A program made the translations under genes and the position numbers. A stretch of 64,000 bases of DNA from Microbacterium luticocti DSM 19459 (GTDB lineage Bacteria > Actinomycetota > Actinomycetes > Actinomycetales > Microbacteriaceae). The notes beneath the pieces are model-generated. The model was not told where the DNA came from. It ran no database searches and was given only the letters and a program-made list of their open reading frames with translations. Location: positions 29,342 through 93,341 of the forward strand of contig NZ_KE383824.1 of NCBI RefSeq assembly GCF_000422405.1, given 5' to 3'. Shown piece after piece: positions 31,739 through 40,481 of the stretch. Position 1 is the stretch's first letter. Each line of letters starts with the position of its first letter.

Positions 31739-32452
31739 TCAGCCTTTCACGTCGTCGGCGGGAGTGTGGGCGGTGCGGTCGCGCACCAGCCACGAGATCA
31801 CGATGGTGGCGATGACGCCGATGGCGACGGTGAAGTAGGCCAGCTGCGGCAGCAGCGGCACCAGCACGAACACCACCAGCGCACCGACAACGAGTGCGAC
31901 GACGGTGGTGCGCACGGCCTTCATCGACACGATGATCTGCAGGATGACGGCGCCGAACACGGCGGGCAGGATGTAGGTGCGCGCGACGCCGATGACCTCG
32001 GCGGGCAGCAGCGAGATGAGCCATGTGCCGCCGGCGCCCACGAGCACCGCCAGCGTGATCAGGTGCACGAACACGGCCCCGATGATGGCGCACCCGGCGA
32101 TCAGTTCGGCCCGGCGGGAGCCCGGCTTCTCGTCCAGCTTCGCCTGGGCGACGATCGCAGCCGGCAGCAGCTTGTTGCTGATGTTGCCGATCATGAACGC
32201 CTGGTACATGGCCGAGCGGCCGAGGATCGGGAAGTACGAGATCGGCTCGACGATCGCGATCACGGCGAAGGCCGCCAGCACGGCACCCACGGCCGTCCAC
32301 AGCTCGCCGGCGGTGACGCCCATCCCGGTGCCGAACGCGGCGTACAGCGCCGCCGCGAGCGAGACACAGAACCCGGCGGCCATGGTGACCGGCCCGGCGA
32401 TCGAGGTGGTGCGGTCGAACTGCCGCAGCGGATCGGTGGTGGTGATGCTCAT
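31739..32452 (-). CDS. Multi-pass membrane protein, partner of the DUF5058-like protein
   Basis: A 237-aa protein with about six hydrophobic helices: GPVTMAAGFCVSLAAALYAAFG, LWTAVGAVLAAFAVIAIVEP, a loop rich in charge (QAKLDEKPGSRRAELI), IIGAVFVHLITLAVLVGAGG, TYILPAVFGAVILQII and two more at the C-terminus. It shows no ATPase, lipobox or known transporter motif that I recognise. ATG 32452 overlaps the stop of the upstream membrane protein by 4 nt. The pair probably forms one two-subunit transporter feeding the amidohydrolase; this is inference from operon structure. Confidence 0.65.
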   Translation of the reverse strand: MSITTTDPLRQFDRTTSIAGPVTMAAGFCVSLAAALYAAFGTGMGVTAGELWTAVGAVLAAFAVIAIVEPISYFPILGRSAMYQAFMIGNISNKLLPAAIVAQAKLDEKPGSRRAELIAGCAIIGAVFVHLITLAVLVGAGGTWLISLLPAEVIGVARTYILPAVFGAVILQIIVSMKAVRTTVVALVVGALVVFVLVPLLPQLAYFTVAIGVIATIVISWLVRDRTAHTPADDVKG

Positions 32453-33189
32453 GATGCCCCTCCGGTCATGATTCCGGCGACGACCAGGGCCACGACGATC
32501 GAGATACCCAGTCCCCACTCGCGCAGCCAGCCCTTGCCCAGTGCCCGCGCCAGCCACATGCAGACCGCCATGGCCACCGCCGACACGCACAATGTGACGA
32601 TGTGCACCGGCGACTTCACCGTCTCTTGCAGGGTGAGCGTGACGAACGCGCCCAGCAGCGCGGCCCCGGGGACGATGGTCATCACAGCCGGGTTGACGCG
32701 ACGCAGCGAGATGTCGCCCTTGGCCAGCAGCGGCGTGAGCACGAGGGTGGTGAGCATCCACACCAGCCCGCCCATCGTCATCGCCGCGAAGGCGATCGCG
32801 AACACCTTCTGTGTGTAGGTCGGACCGCCCAGCTGTGCGCCCTGCGTGCCGGCGGCGACGCCGGCGGCGGCGACGTCGAACGCGGCGGAGCCCACCAGCC
32901 CGATCCGGGTGAGCACGGCGGGTGTACCGAACAGCGGCAACAGCGAGATGGCCACCAGCGCCACCGCCAGCGACGGACCGATCGCCGCGACGGCGCCGGT
33001 GCGCACCGACTGGGTGACCTGCTGCTGCGTGAGGTCGGCGGCGACCGCTGCCTTGCGGATGGCCCGCAGGTAGATCACCGATTGGATGACGATGACGAGG
33101 AAGACGCCGCCGGCGCACAGCCACAGCACCGGGCTGTTCGCGAGCGCCGCGATGTCCATCGACGAGGGATCCCCGAGGGTTCGGATCAT
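32449..33189 (-). CDS. DUF5058-like multi-pass membrane protein
   Basis: A 246-aa hydrophobic protein with about seven helices, including SPVLWLCAGGVFLVIVIQSVIYL, AAIGPSLAVALVAISLLPLFG, VFAIAFAAMTMGGLVWMLTTLVL and IVVALVVAGIMTG. As I recall it matches DUF5058, a family of unknown function that occurs with a second membrane protein and an M20 amidohydrolase. The start at ATG 33189 was chosen because GGAG lies 6 nt upstream; in-frame ATGs at 33201 and 33207 are alternatives. It is the first gene of the operon that ends with the AsnC regulator. Confidence 0.65.
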   Translation of the reverse strand: MIRTLGDPSSMDIAALANSPVLWLCAGGVFLVIVIQSVIYLRAIRKAAVAADLTQQQVTQSVRTGAVAAIGPSLAVALVAISLLPLFGTPAVLTRIGLVGSAAFDVAAAGVAAGTQGAQLGGPTYTQKVFAIAFAAMTMGGLVWMLTTLVLTPLLAKGDISLRRVNPAVMTIVPGAALLGAFVTLTLQETVKSPVHIVTLCVSAVAMAVCMWLARALGKGWLREWGLGISIVVALVVAGIMTGGAS

Positions 33190-33252
33190 GTCGGACTCCA
33201 TCTCCATTGAGGGTGTCGGGCGCACGCAGCGCGGCGCAGGAGTCCTATTGTT

Positions 33253-33267
33253 GCATGCACTGCATAC
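33253..33267 (-). promoter_or_regulatory. Palindrome upstream of the two-membrane-protein operon
   Basis: On the minus strand GTATGCA-G-TGCATGC, a 7-1-7 inverted repeat with one mismatch, sits about 65 bp from the operon's first start. The surrounding 60 bp are much more AT-rich than the rest. It is a candidate site for the operon's own AsnC regulator. Confidence 0.4.
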
Positions 33268-33352
33268 TCATCGCCAGTATTTCTCATCAAGACCACTCTG
33301 GTCGTCTATATCCTCCAGCCGCGGCACGGGCCCGCCCATCCCCGCGACTGGG

Positions 33353-33358
33353 TAGCCT
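33353..33358 (+). promoter_or_regulatory. Leaderless -10 box of the DUF1295 gene
   Basis: TAGCCT on the plus strand, 6 nt from ATG 33365. Confidence 0.5.
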
Positions 33359-33364
33359 GAGGGC

Positions 33365-34267
33365 ATGGATCCCCTGGTCGTCGTCCTGATCGTCGCGGGC
33401 GCGGTGTGCGCGTTCTGCTGGGTCGCCTCGCTCATCACGAAAGACACCTCGTGGGTCGACCGGCTGTGGTCGATCGTGCCGGTCGCGTACGCCTGGATCT
33501 TCGCCATCGGCGGCATGGCGGCCGGGGGCGACCCCGCCCGGCTCGCGCTGATGGCGGTGCTGGTGACGGCGTGGGGCGCCCGGCTCACCTTCAACTTCGC
33601 CCGCAAGGGCGGCTACACCGGCATGGAGGACTACCGCTGGGCGATCCTGCGCGGCCGGATGTCGTCGTGGGCGTTCCAGGTGTTCAATCTGCTGTTCATC
33701 GTGCTCTACCAGAACGCGCTGCTCGTGCTCATCACGCTGCCGGTCTGGCTCGCCGCGCGGCATCCGGCGCCGCCGATCGGCTGGGACGTGCTGTTCGCCG
33801 TGCTGTTCGCCGGGTTCCTGGTGCTGGAGTTCGTCGCCGACCAGCAGCAGTGGGCGTTCCACCAGGCCAAGCGGCGCGCCGGGGGAACCCTCGAGCCGGG
33901 GTTCGCGACCACGGGATTGTTCCGCTACAGCAGGCACCCCAACTTCTTCGCCGAGCAGATGCAGTGGTGGATGCTGTACGCGCTCGGCGCGGTCGCCGCG
34001 ACCGCCTCGGGGCTGGGCTTGTGGGGCGGAGTGCTGAACGGCACGATCGCCGGCGCGGCGCTGCTGAGCATCCTGTTCGTCGGATCGACCGTGTTCACCG
34101 AGTCGATCTCGGCGTCGAAGTACCCGGCGTACCAGGAGTACCGCCGCAGCACGTCGATGATCGTGCCCTGGTTCCCGCGCCGCGGCGGGCGCCCTGCCCG
34201 CCTGATCAGCCCAGGCGGCCGCCCGACTCGCGCAGATAGCACCGAGCGCACATCGACTCGTAGGTGA
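33365..34267 (+). CDS. DUF1295-family membrane protein, steroid 5-alpha-reductase-like
   Basis: A 300-aa integral membrane protein with helices from VVVLIVAGAVCAFCWVASLI onward. The C-terminal half has the NADPH-binding features of the steroid 5-alpha reductase/isoprenylcysteine methyltransferase group: GLFRYSRHPNFFAEQMQWW and YPAYQEYRRSTSMIVPWFP. The natural substrate in bacteria is not known. Homologues normally end soon after the PWFPR motif; here about 25 more residues continue and overlap the convergent tdk gene by 62 bp. Leaderless start at ATG 33365. Confidence 0.83.
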   Translation: MDPLVVVLIVAGAVCAFCWVASLITKDTSWVDRLWSIVPVAYAWIFAIGGMAAGGDPARLALMAVLVTAWGARLTFNFARKGGYTGMEDYRWAILRGRMSSWAFQVFNLLFIVLYQNALLVLITLPVWLAARHPAPPIGWDVLFAVLFAGFLVLEFVADQQQWAFHQAKRRAGGTLEPGFATTGLFRYSRHPNFFAEQMQWWMLYALGAVAATASGLGLWGGVLNGTIAGAALLSILFVGSTVFTESISASKYPAYQEYRRSTSMIVPWFPRRGGRPARLISPGGRPTRADSTERTSTRR

Positions 34268-34853
34268 CCCGGTCGGCGGTCAACTCGTCGATGGCGACCT
34301 GGTCGCCCTCGAACACGAACCGCCCGCCCACCAGCCGGGCGTTGAACAGCGCCTTACGGCCGCAGCGGCAGATCGTCTTGAGCTCTTCGAGCGAGTGCGC
34401 GAGCTCGAGAAGGCGCCGCGAGCCGGGGAACGCCTGGGTCTGGAAGTCAGTACGGATGCCGTAGGCCAGCACCGGCACGCCGTCCATCACGACGATCCGC
34501 AGCAGGTCGTCCACCTGCGCGCGGGTGAGGAACTGCGCCTCATCGATGAGCAGGCAGGCCACATCGGTGGGGGCATCCGTCGCCGCGGGGATCAGCGCGG
34601 TCGCGGCATCGCTGCGCACCCGGGCACGGTGCGCGGCGAGCAGAGCGCGCACATCGTCGTCGGGACGGATGAGGAAGTCCACGGCACGGGTGACACCCAG
34701 CCGGCTGGAGATGTGCTCGGCGTCTTTGGTGTCGATCTCGGGCTTGGCCAGCAGCACGTGCTGACCGCGCTCCTCGTAGTTGTACGCGGCCTGCAGCAGT
34801 GCCGTCGACTTGCCGGAGTTCATCGCCCCGTAGCGGAAGTAGAGCTTGGCCAC
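34206..34853 (-). CDS. tdk: Thymidine kinase
   Basis: Phosphorylates thymidine to dTMP for salvage. The 215-aa type II enzyme has the P-loop GAMNSGKST at 9-17, the lasso/lid region, LLIDEAQFLTR (Walker B), and a zinc site made of CRCGRKA and CARCYLRE. GTG 34853 is 6 nt from TAGACT (34860-34865, minus strand), so it is leaderless. Its 3' end overlaps the convergent DUF1295 gene. Confidence 0.95.
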   Translation of the reverse strand: MAKLYFRYGAMNSGKSTALLQAAYNYEERGQHVLLAKPEIDTKDAEHISSRLGVTRAVDFLIRPDDDVRALLAAHRARVRSDAATALIPAATDAPTDVACLLIDEAQFLTRAQVDDLLRIVVMDGVPVLAYGIRTDFQTQAFPGSRRLLELAHSLEELKTICRCGRKALFNARLVGGRFVFEGDQVAIDELTADRVTYESMCARCYLRESGGRLG

Positions 34854-34859
34854 CGGACG

Positions 34860-34865
34860 AGTCTA
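34860..34865 (-). promoter_or_regulatory. Leaderless -10 box of tdk
   Basis: TAGACT on the minus strand, 6 nt from GTG 34853. Confidence 0.5.
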
Positions 34866-34898
34866 TGAGACCGGCCGACGCCGCCGGTCAGCCGGAGT

Positions 34899-36359
34899 TC
34901 AGTGCGCCAGTTGCAGGTCGCGCGAGGTCTCGGCGGCGATCTCGCGGGCGAGCTCCGGCTGCTCGTTCAACGACTGCCCGTAGGTGGGGATGAGCCGGCG
35001 GATCTTGGGCTCCCACGACGGATACTGCTCGGGGAAGCACGTCTTCATGAGGTTCAGCATGATGGGCACGGCGGTCGACGCCCCGGGCGATGCGCCGAGC
35101 AGGCCGGCGATCGTGCCGTCGGCGGCGGCGACGACCTCGGTGCCGAACTTGAGCTGCCCCTGGTGCATCACCTGCGCGCGCTGACCGGCCTGCAGCAGCT
35201 GCCAGTCCTCGTCCTTGGCGGACGGCATCAGCTCGCGCAGGTCGTTCACCTTGCGGTGATGGTTCTTGGCGAGCTCACTGATCAGGTAGCGGATGAGGTC
35301 GACGTTCGTGAACGCCACCTTGAGCATGCTGAACAGGTTCGAGAAGCGCACCTGGGTGACGATGTCCCACATCGACCCGTTCTTCAGGAACTTCGGGCTG
35401 AACGTGGCGAACGGGCCGAACAGCACCGAGGTCTTGCCGTCGACCACGCGGGTGTCCAGGTGCGGCACCGACATCGGCGGGGCACCGACGGTGGCCTTCG
35501 AGTACACCTTCGCGTGATGGGCCGCGACGATCTTCGGATCGGAGCTCATCAGCCACTGACCGCCGATGGGGAAGCATCCGTACCCCTTGATCTCGGGGAT
35601 GCCCGAGCGCTGCAACAGCTTGAGCGCCCAGCCGCCGGCGCCGACGAACACGAACCGGGCCTTGATGCGCCCGGGCGCACGGCCGATGGTGCGACGGTAC
35701 TTCACCAGCCAGGTGCCGTCCTTCTGGCGCTTCAGCGACCGCACCTCGGTGTTGGTGCGCACGTCCACGCCGTCGGCACGCAGGTGGTCGAACAGCTGGT
35801 GGGTGAGGGCGCCGAAGTCGACGTCGGTGCCGCCGGTCACCCGGGTCGCCGCGAACGGCTCGTCGGCCTTGAGCCGCTGCTGCATCAGCAGCGGCGCCCA
35901 GCTGTTGATGACGCGCGAGTCCTCGCTGTACTCCATGTCGGCGAACAGCGGCTGCTGCTTGAGCAGCTCGTACCGCTTCTTGAGGAACGCGACGTTCTTC
36001 TCACCGCGCACGAACGTCATGTGCGGGGTGGGGTTGATGAACGTGTCGGGCTCGCTCAGCACGCCGCGTTCGACCAGGCTCGACCAGAACTGGCGGCTGA
36101 GCTGGAACTGTTCGTTGATCGAGATCGCCTTGCTGATCTCGACGGTGCCGTCGGCGGACTCGGGGGTGTAGTTCAGCTCACACAGCGCGGCATGACCGGT
36201 GCCGGCGTTGTTGAACGCGTGGGAGCTCTCCTGCGCGACGTCGCCGAGTCGCTCGAGAGCCGTGATCTTCCAGTCGGGCTGCAGCTCGTGGAGGAAGGCA
36301 CCCAGGGTGGCACTCATGATGCCCCCACCGATGAGGACGACGTCGACGGTTTCAGTCAC
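34899..36359 (-). CDS. mqo: Malate:quinone oxidoreductase
   Basis: Membrane-associated FAD enzyme that oxidises malate to oxaloacetate and reduces quinone. The 486-aa protein starts with the FAD motif DVVLIGGGIMSATLGAFL, then ESSHAFNNAGTGHAALCELNYTP, VTGGTDVDFGALTHQL, FVGAGGWALKLLQRSGI and the C-terminal GLLGASPGASTAVPIML. The length is normal. GTG 36359 lies 8 nt from TAGACT (36368-36373, minus strand), a slightly longer gap than in the other leaderless genes here. It is transcribed alone. Confidence 0.95.
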   Translation of the reverse strand: MTETVDVVLIGGGIMSATLGAFLHELQPDWKITALERLGDVAQESSHAFNNAGTGHAALCELNYTPESADGTVEISKAISINEQFQLSRQFWSSLVERGVLSEPDTFINPTPHMTFVRGEKNVAFLKKRYELLKQQPLFADMEYSEDSRVINSWAPLLMQQRLKADEPFAATRVTGGTDVDFGALTHQLFDHLRADGVDVRTNTEVRSLKRQKDGTWLVKYRRTIGRAPGRIKARFVFVGAGGWALKLLQRSGIPEIKGYGCFPIGGQWLMSSDPKIVAAHHAKVYSKATVGAPPMSVPHLDTRVVDGKTSVLFGPFATFSPKFLKNGSMWDIVTQVRFSNLFSMLKVAFTNVDLIRYLISELAKNHHRKVNDLRELMPSAKDEDWQLLQAGQRAQVMHQGQLKFGTEVVAAADGTIAGLLGASPGASTAVPIMLNLMKTCFPEQYPSWEPKIRRLIPTYGQSLNEQPELAREIAAETSRDLQLAH

Positions 36360-36417
36360 GATGCTCCAGTCTAGTCGGCCGCCTGTGCGGCCCTTTCCAC
36401 GGCGGGATGCCGCGGGC

Positions 36418-37506
<1,089 letters not shown>

Positions 37507-38025
37507 TCAGCGGCCGGTGCCGGCGTAGACGGTGGCGTCGATCTCGCCGTCCAGCCCGAAAGCGGTGTGCACGGCGCGGGCGGCGTCGGCGAGCTCGTCG
37601 CCGCGCAGCACGACCGAGATGCGGATCTCGGAGGTCGAGATCATCTCGATGTTGATGCCCGCCGCGCTCAGGGCCTCGAACAGGGTCGCCGAGACGCCCG
37701 AGTTGGTGCGCATGCCGGCGCCGACCACCGAGAGCTTGCCGATCTGGTCGTCGTGCACGAGGTTCTCGAAGCCGACGTCAGCCTGCGCGGCGGCCAGCGC
37801 ACGCAGCGCCGTCGCGGCGTCGGCCTTGGGCAGGGTGAACGAGATGTCGGTGCGGCCGGTCGCGGCGGCCGAGATGTTCTGCACGATCATGTCGACGTTG
37901 GCGCCGGAGCGGGCGACGATCTTGAAGATCTCGGCGGCCTTGCCCGGCACGTCCGGCACCCCGAGCACGGTGATCTTCGCCTGGCTGAGGTCGGTGGCGA
38001 CGCCGGCGACGATGGGCTCTTCCAT
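37507..38025 (-). CDS. lysC: Aspartate kinase beta subunit by internal start
   Basis: ATG 38025, read in the lysC frame as [17 protein letters not shown], is preceded by AAGGGAG (38031-38037, minus strand) at 5 nt. This is the same internal start that gives the 172-aa beta (ACT-domain) subunit in Corynebacterium, so an alpha2beta2 enzyme is likely. Inference by comparison. Confidence 0.55.
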   Translation of the reverse strand: MEEPIVAGVATDLSQAKITVLGVPDVPGKAAEIFKIVARSGANVDMIVQNISAAATGRTDISFTLPKADAATALRALAAAQADVGFENLVHDDQIGKLSVVGAGMRTNSGVSATLFEALSAAGINIEMISTSEIRISVVLRGDELADAARAVHTAFGLDGEIDATVYAGTGR

Positions 38026-38808
38026 GTGGTCTCCCTTGAGCTGCGGGAAGGTGGCACCCAGCCGGTCGCGCCGGGCCTCGTCGACGACGAGGGTGCCCTC
38101 GGAGGAACTGAACGTGGAGCGGGCGTGGATCAGCACGCCGTGTCGGCGGGCGTATTCCACGGCACGGATGTAGAGCACCTTGGCGCCGTTGGCGGCCAGC
38201 TCCAGCATCTCTTCGCTCGAGATCACGTCGAGCTTGCGGGCGCGCGGCACCACGCGCGGGTCGGCGGTGAAGATGCCGTCGACGTCGCTGTAGATCTCGC
38301 ACACGTCGGCCTCGAGCGCCGCCGCCAGCGCCACCGCGGTGGTGTCGGATCCGCCGCGGCCGAGGGTGGTGATGTCGCGGGTGTCGCGGTTGAAGCCTTG
38401 GAACCCGGCGACGATGACGATGGCGCCCTCGTCGAGGGCCTCGCGCAGCCGCACCGGGGTGACGTCGACGATGCGTGCCTGCCCGTGTCGGGCGTCGGTG
38501 ATCATGCCGGCCTGGCTGCCGGTGAACGAGCGGGCCTCGAACCCCATGGAGTGGATGGCCATGGCCAGCAGCGCCATCGAGATGCGCTCGCCGCTGGACA
38601 GCAGCATGTCGAGCTCACGGGGCGCGGGGATCGGGGCGACCTCCGCGGCCAGGTCGAGCAGTTCGTCGGTGGTGTCGCCCATGGCGCTGACGGCGACGAC
38701 CACGTCGTTGCCGGCACGACGGGTGTCGACGATGCGCTTGGCGACACGCTTGATGCTCTCGGCGTCGGCCACCGAGGATCCGCCGTACTTCTGGACGATC
38801 AGCGCCAC
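37507..38808 (-). CDS. lysC: Aspartate kinase
   Basis: First step of the aspartate family pathway. The 433-aa protein has the N-terminal kinase domain ([52 protein letters not shown]) and two C-terminal ACT domains ([16 protein letters not shown] and [11 protein letters not shown]). Actinobacterial enzymes are inhibited by lysine plus threonine through these ACT domains. GTG 38808 has GGGAG upstream. Inside the gene, AAGGGAG and ATG 38025 would start the separate beta subunit, as known from Corynebacterium lysC. Confidence 0.96.
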   Translation of the reverse strand: MALIVQKYGGSSVADAESIKRVAKRIVDTRRAGNDVVVAVSAMGDTTDELLDLAAEVAPIPAPRELDMLLSSGERISMALLAMAIHSMGFEARSFTGSQAGMITDARHGQARIVDVTPVRLREALDEGAIVIVAGFQGFNRDTRDITTLGRGGSDTTAVALAAALEADVCEIYSDVDGIFTADPRVVPRARKLDVISSEEMLELAANGAKVLYIRAVEYARRHGVLIHARSTFSSSEGTLVVDEARRDRLGATFPQLKGDHMEEPIVAGVATDLSQAKITVLGVPDVPGKAAEIFKIVARSGANVDMIVQNISAAATGRTDISFTLPKADAATALRALAAAQADVGFENLVHDDQIGKLSVVGAGMRTNSGVSATLFEALSAAGINIEMISTSEIRISVVLRGDELADAARAVHTAFGLDGEIDATVYAGTGR

Positions 38809-38913
38809 GTGTGGAACTCCCGGACTGCCGCGCTCTTCACAGGGGGCGCGCAGGACGCGCCGTCATCCATCTTACGGATCGGCTCATACCGGCCCGGCCA
38901 TGTGACACCGTGC

Positions 38914-39888
38914 CTAAGCGGGTGGACGGGCCCGCGGCGGAAGGTCGACCACGGCGCCGGGCACCGCCTCGGCGGCGGCTTCGATCGGTGCGCTGCGCCG
39001 GCGCACGCGGCCGCCGGTGGCGGCGAGCCAGCAGCCCAGCAGCACCAGCGGGAACCCGACCAGCAGTCCGAGGGTGAGCGGCTCGGCCAGCACGATGGCG
39101 CCCAGGGCGATGGCGACCACCGGGTTGACATAGGTGAACAGCGGGGCACGCACCGGGCCGACCTCGCCGATGAGGGCGAAGAACGCGACGAACGCGACCG
39201 CCGTGCACACCACGCCGAGCAGCAGCAGGGACACCGTGCTGCGCACCGTCGGCACCTCGTGCTGGGTCAGCAGCGCGACCGGCAGATAGGCGATGCCCAC
39301 CGCCGCCAGCCCCAGCGTGACCGACCCGAGCGAGGGCACGTCGCGCAGCTTGGTCGCGATCACGAACGGCACGATCGCGTACATGACCGCGGTGACCAGC
39401 ACCTGGGTGACGGCCACGAGCGCGGCGCCCGGGTCGGCGACGGTCACTCCCTGCCCGGCGACGATGACAGCGACGCCGCCGAAGCCGACGAGCAGCCCGA
39501 TCAGGCGCACCGGGGTGAGCAGAGCGCGATCGCCGACGACGAACCCGATGATCGCCGCCCACAGCGGCACCGTCGAGACCAGCAGCCCGGTCAGCCCCGA
39601 TGGGAGGGTTTGTTCGGCGCTGGAGAGCAGGAAGAACGGGCCGGCCATCTCGACCGCGCCGAACACCAGCACCCACGGCCAGACCCGCAGCGCGGGTCGC
39701 AGCGCCTTGCGGTCGATCGCGATCGGCAGCAGCACGAGCGCGCCGATGAGGGTGCGGGCGCTGACGACCGCGGCCGGCGAATAGGACTCGACGGCCTCGC
39801 TGATGAACAGGTAGGTGATGCCCCACACCACCGACATCGTGGCGAACAGCATCCACCCCCGGCCGCTGACCCGGGTCGCGGCGTTCAC
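38914..39888 (-). CDS. EamA/DMT-superfamily permease
   Basis: A 324-aa transporter with about ten helices in two EamA repeats, from [24 protein letters not shown] and [22 protein letters not shown] to [26 protein letters not shown]. The C-terminal 40 residues are hydrophilic and Pro-rich. The substrate is unknown. GTG 39888 overlaps the recR stop by 4 nt, so it is the third gene after dnaX and recR; the link is positional. It is not closely similar to the EamA protein at 6.8 kb. Confidence 0.85.
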   Translation of the reverse strand: MNAATRVSGRGWMLFATMSVVWGITYLFISEAVESYSPAAVVSARTLIGALVLLPIAIDRKALRPALRVWPWVLVFGAVEMAGPFFLLSSAEQTLPSGLTGLLVSTVPLWAAIIGFVVGDRALLTPVRLIGLLVGFGGVAVIVAGQGVTVADPGAALVAVTQVLVTAVMYAIVPFVIATKLRDVPSLGSVTLGLAAVGIAYLPVALLTQHEVPTVRSTVSLLLLGVVCTAVAFVAFFALIGEVGPVRAPLFTYVNPVVAIALGAIVLAEPLTLGLLVGFPLVLLGCWLAATGGRVRRRSAPIEAAAEAVPGAVVDLPPRARPPA

Positions 39889-40478
39889 ACCGACCGCCGG
39901 CCCTCGAACGCCCGGCCCAGGGTGACCTCGTCGGCGTATTCGAGGTCGCCGCCCACCGGAAGACCCGAGGCGAGTCGCGTGACGGTGATCTGCAGGGTGT
40001 GCAGCAGGCGGCTCAGGTAGGTGGCGGTGGCCTCGCCTTCGAGGTTGGGGTTCGTGGCGAGGATGACCTCCTGCACGGTGCCGTCGGCCAGGCGCTGCAT
40101 GAGCGGGGCGATGCGCAGGTCGTCGGGTCCGATGCCGGCGATGGGACTGATCGCGCCGCCGAGCACGTGGTAGAGGCCGCGGAACTCGCGGGTGCGTTCG
40201 ATGGCGGCGACGTCCTTCGCGTCTTCGACGACGCAGATCAGGGTCTGATTGCGCCGCGGATCGCGGCAGATGGCGCAGCGGTCCTGCTCGGACACGTTGC
40301 CGCACACCTCGCAGAAGCGCACCTTCTCGCGCACCTCGCTGAGCAGTTCGGCCAGGTGTGAGACGTCGAAGCCGGGGGTCTGCAGGATGTGGAACGCGAT
40401 GCGCTGCGCCGACTTCGGGCCGATGCCGGGCAGCCGGCCGAACTCGTCGATCAGGTCCTGGACGATGCCGTCGTACAT
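39885..40478 (-). CDS. recR: Recombination mediator RecR
   Basis: Works with RecF and RecO to load RecA at gaps. The 197-aa protein has the helix-hairpin-helix [19 protein letters not shown], the zinc finger [16 protein letters not shown] and the Toprim domain [16 protein letters not shown] to [17 protein letters not shown] 40478 lies 3 nt after the dnaX stop, the widely conserved dnaX-recR order. Confidence 0.97.
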   Translation of the reverse strand: MYDGIVQDLIDEFGRLPGIGPKSAQRIAFHILQTPGFDVSHLAELLSEVREKVRFCEVCGNVSEQDRCAICRDPRRNQTLICVVEDAKDVAAIERTREFRGLYHVLGGAISPIAGIGPDDLRIAPLMQRLADGTVQEVILATNPNLEGEATATYLSRLLHTLQITVTRLASGLPVGGDLEYADEVTLGRAFEGRRSV

Positions 40479-40481
40479 GGG

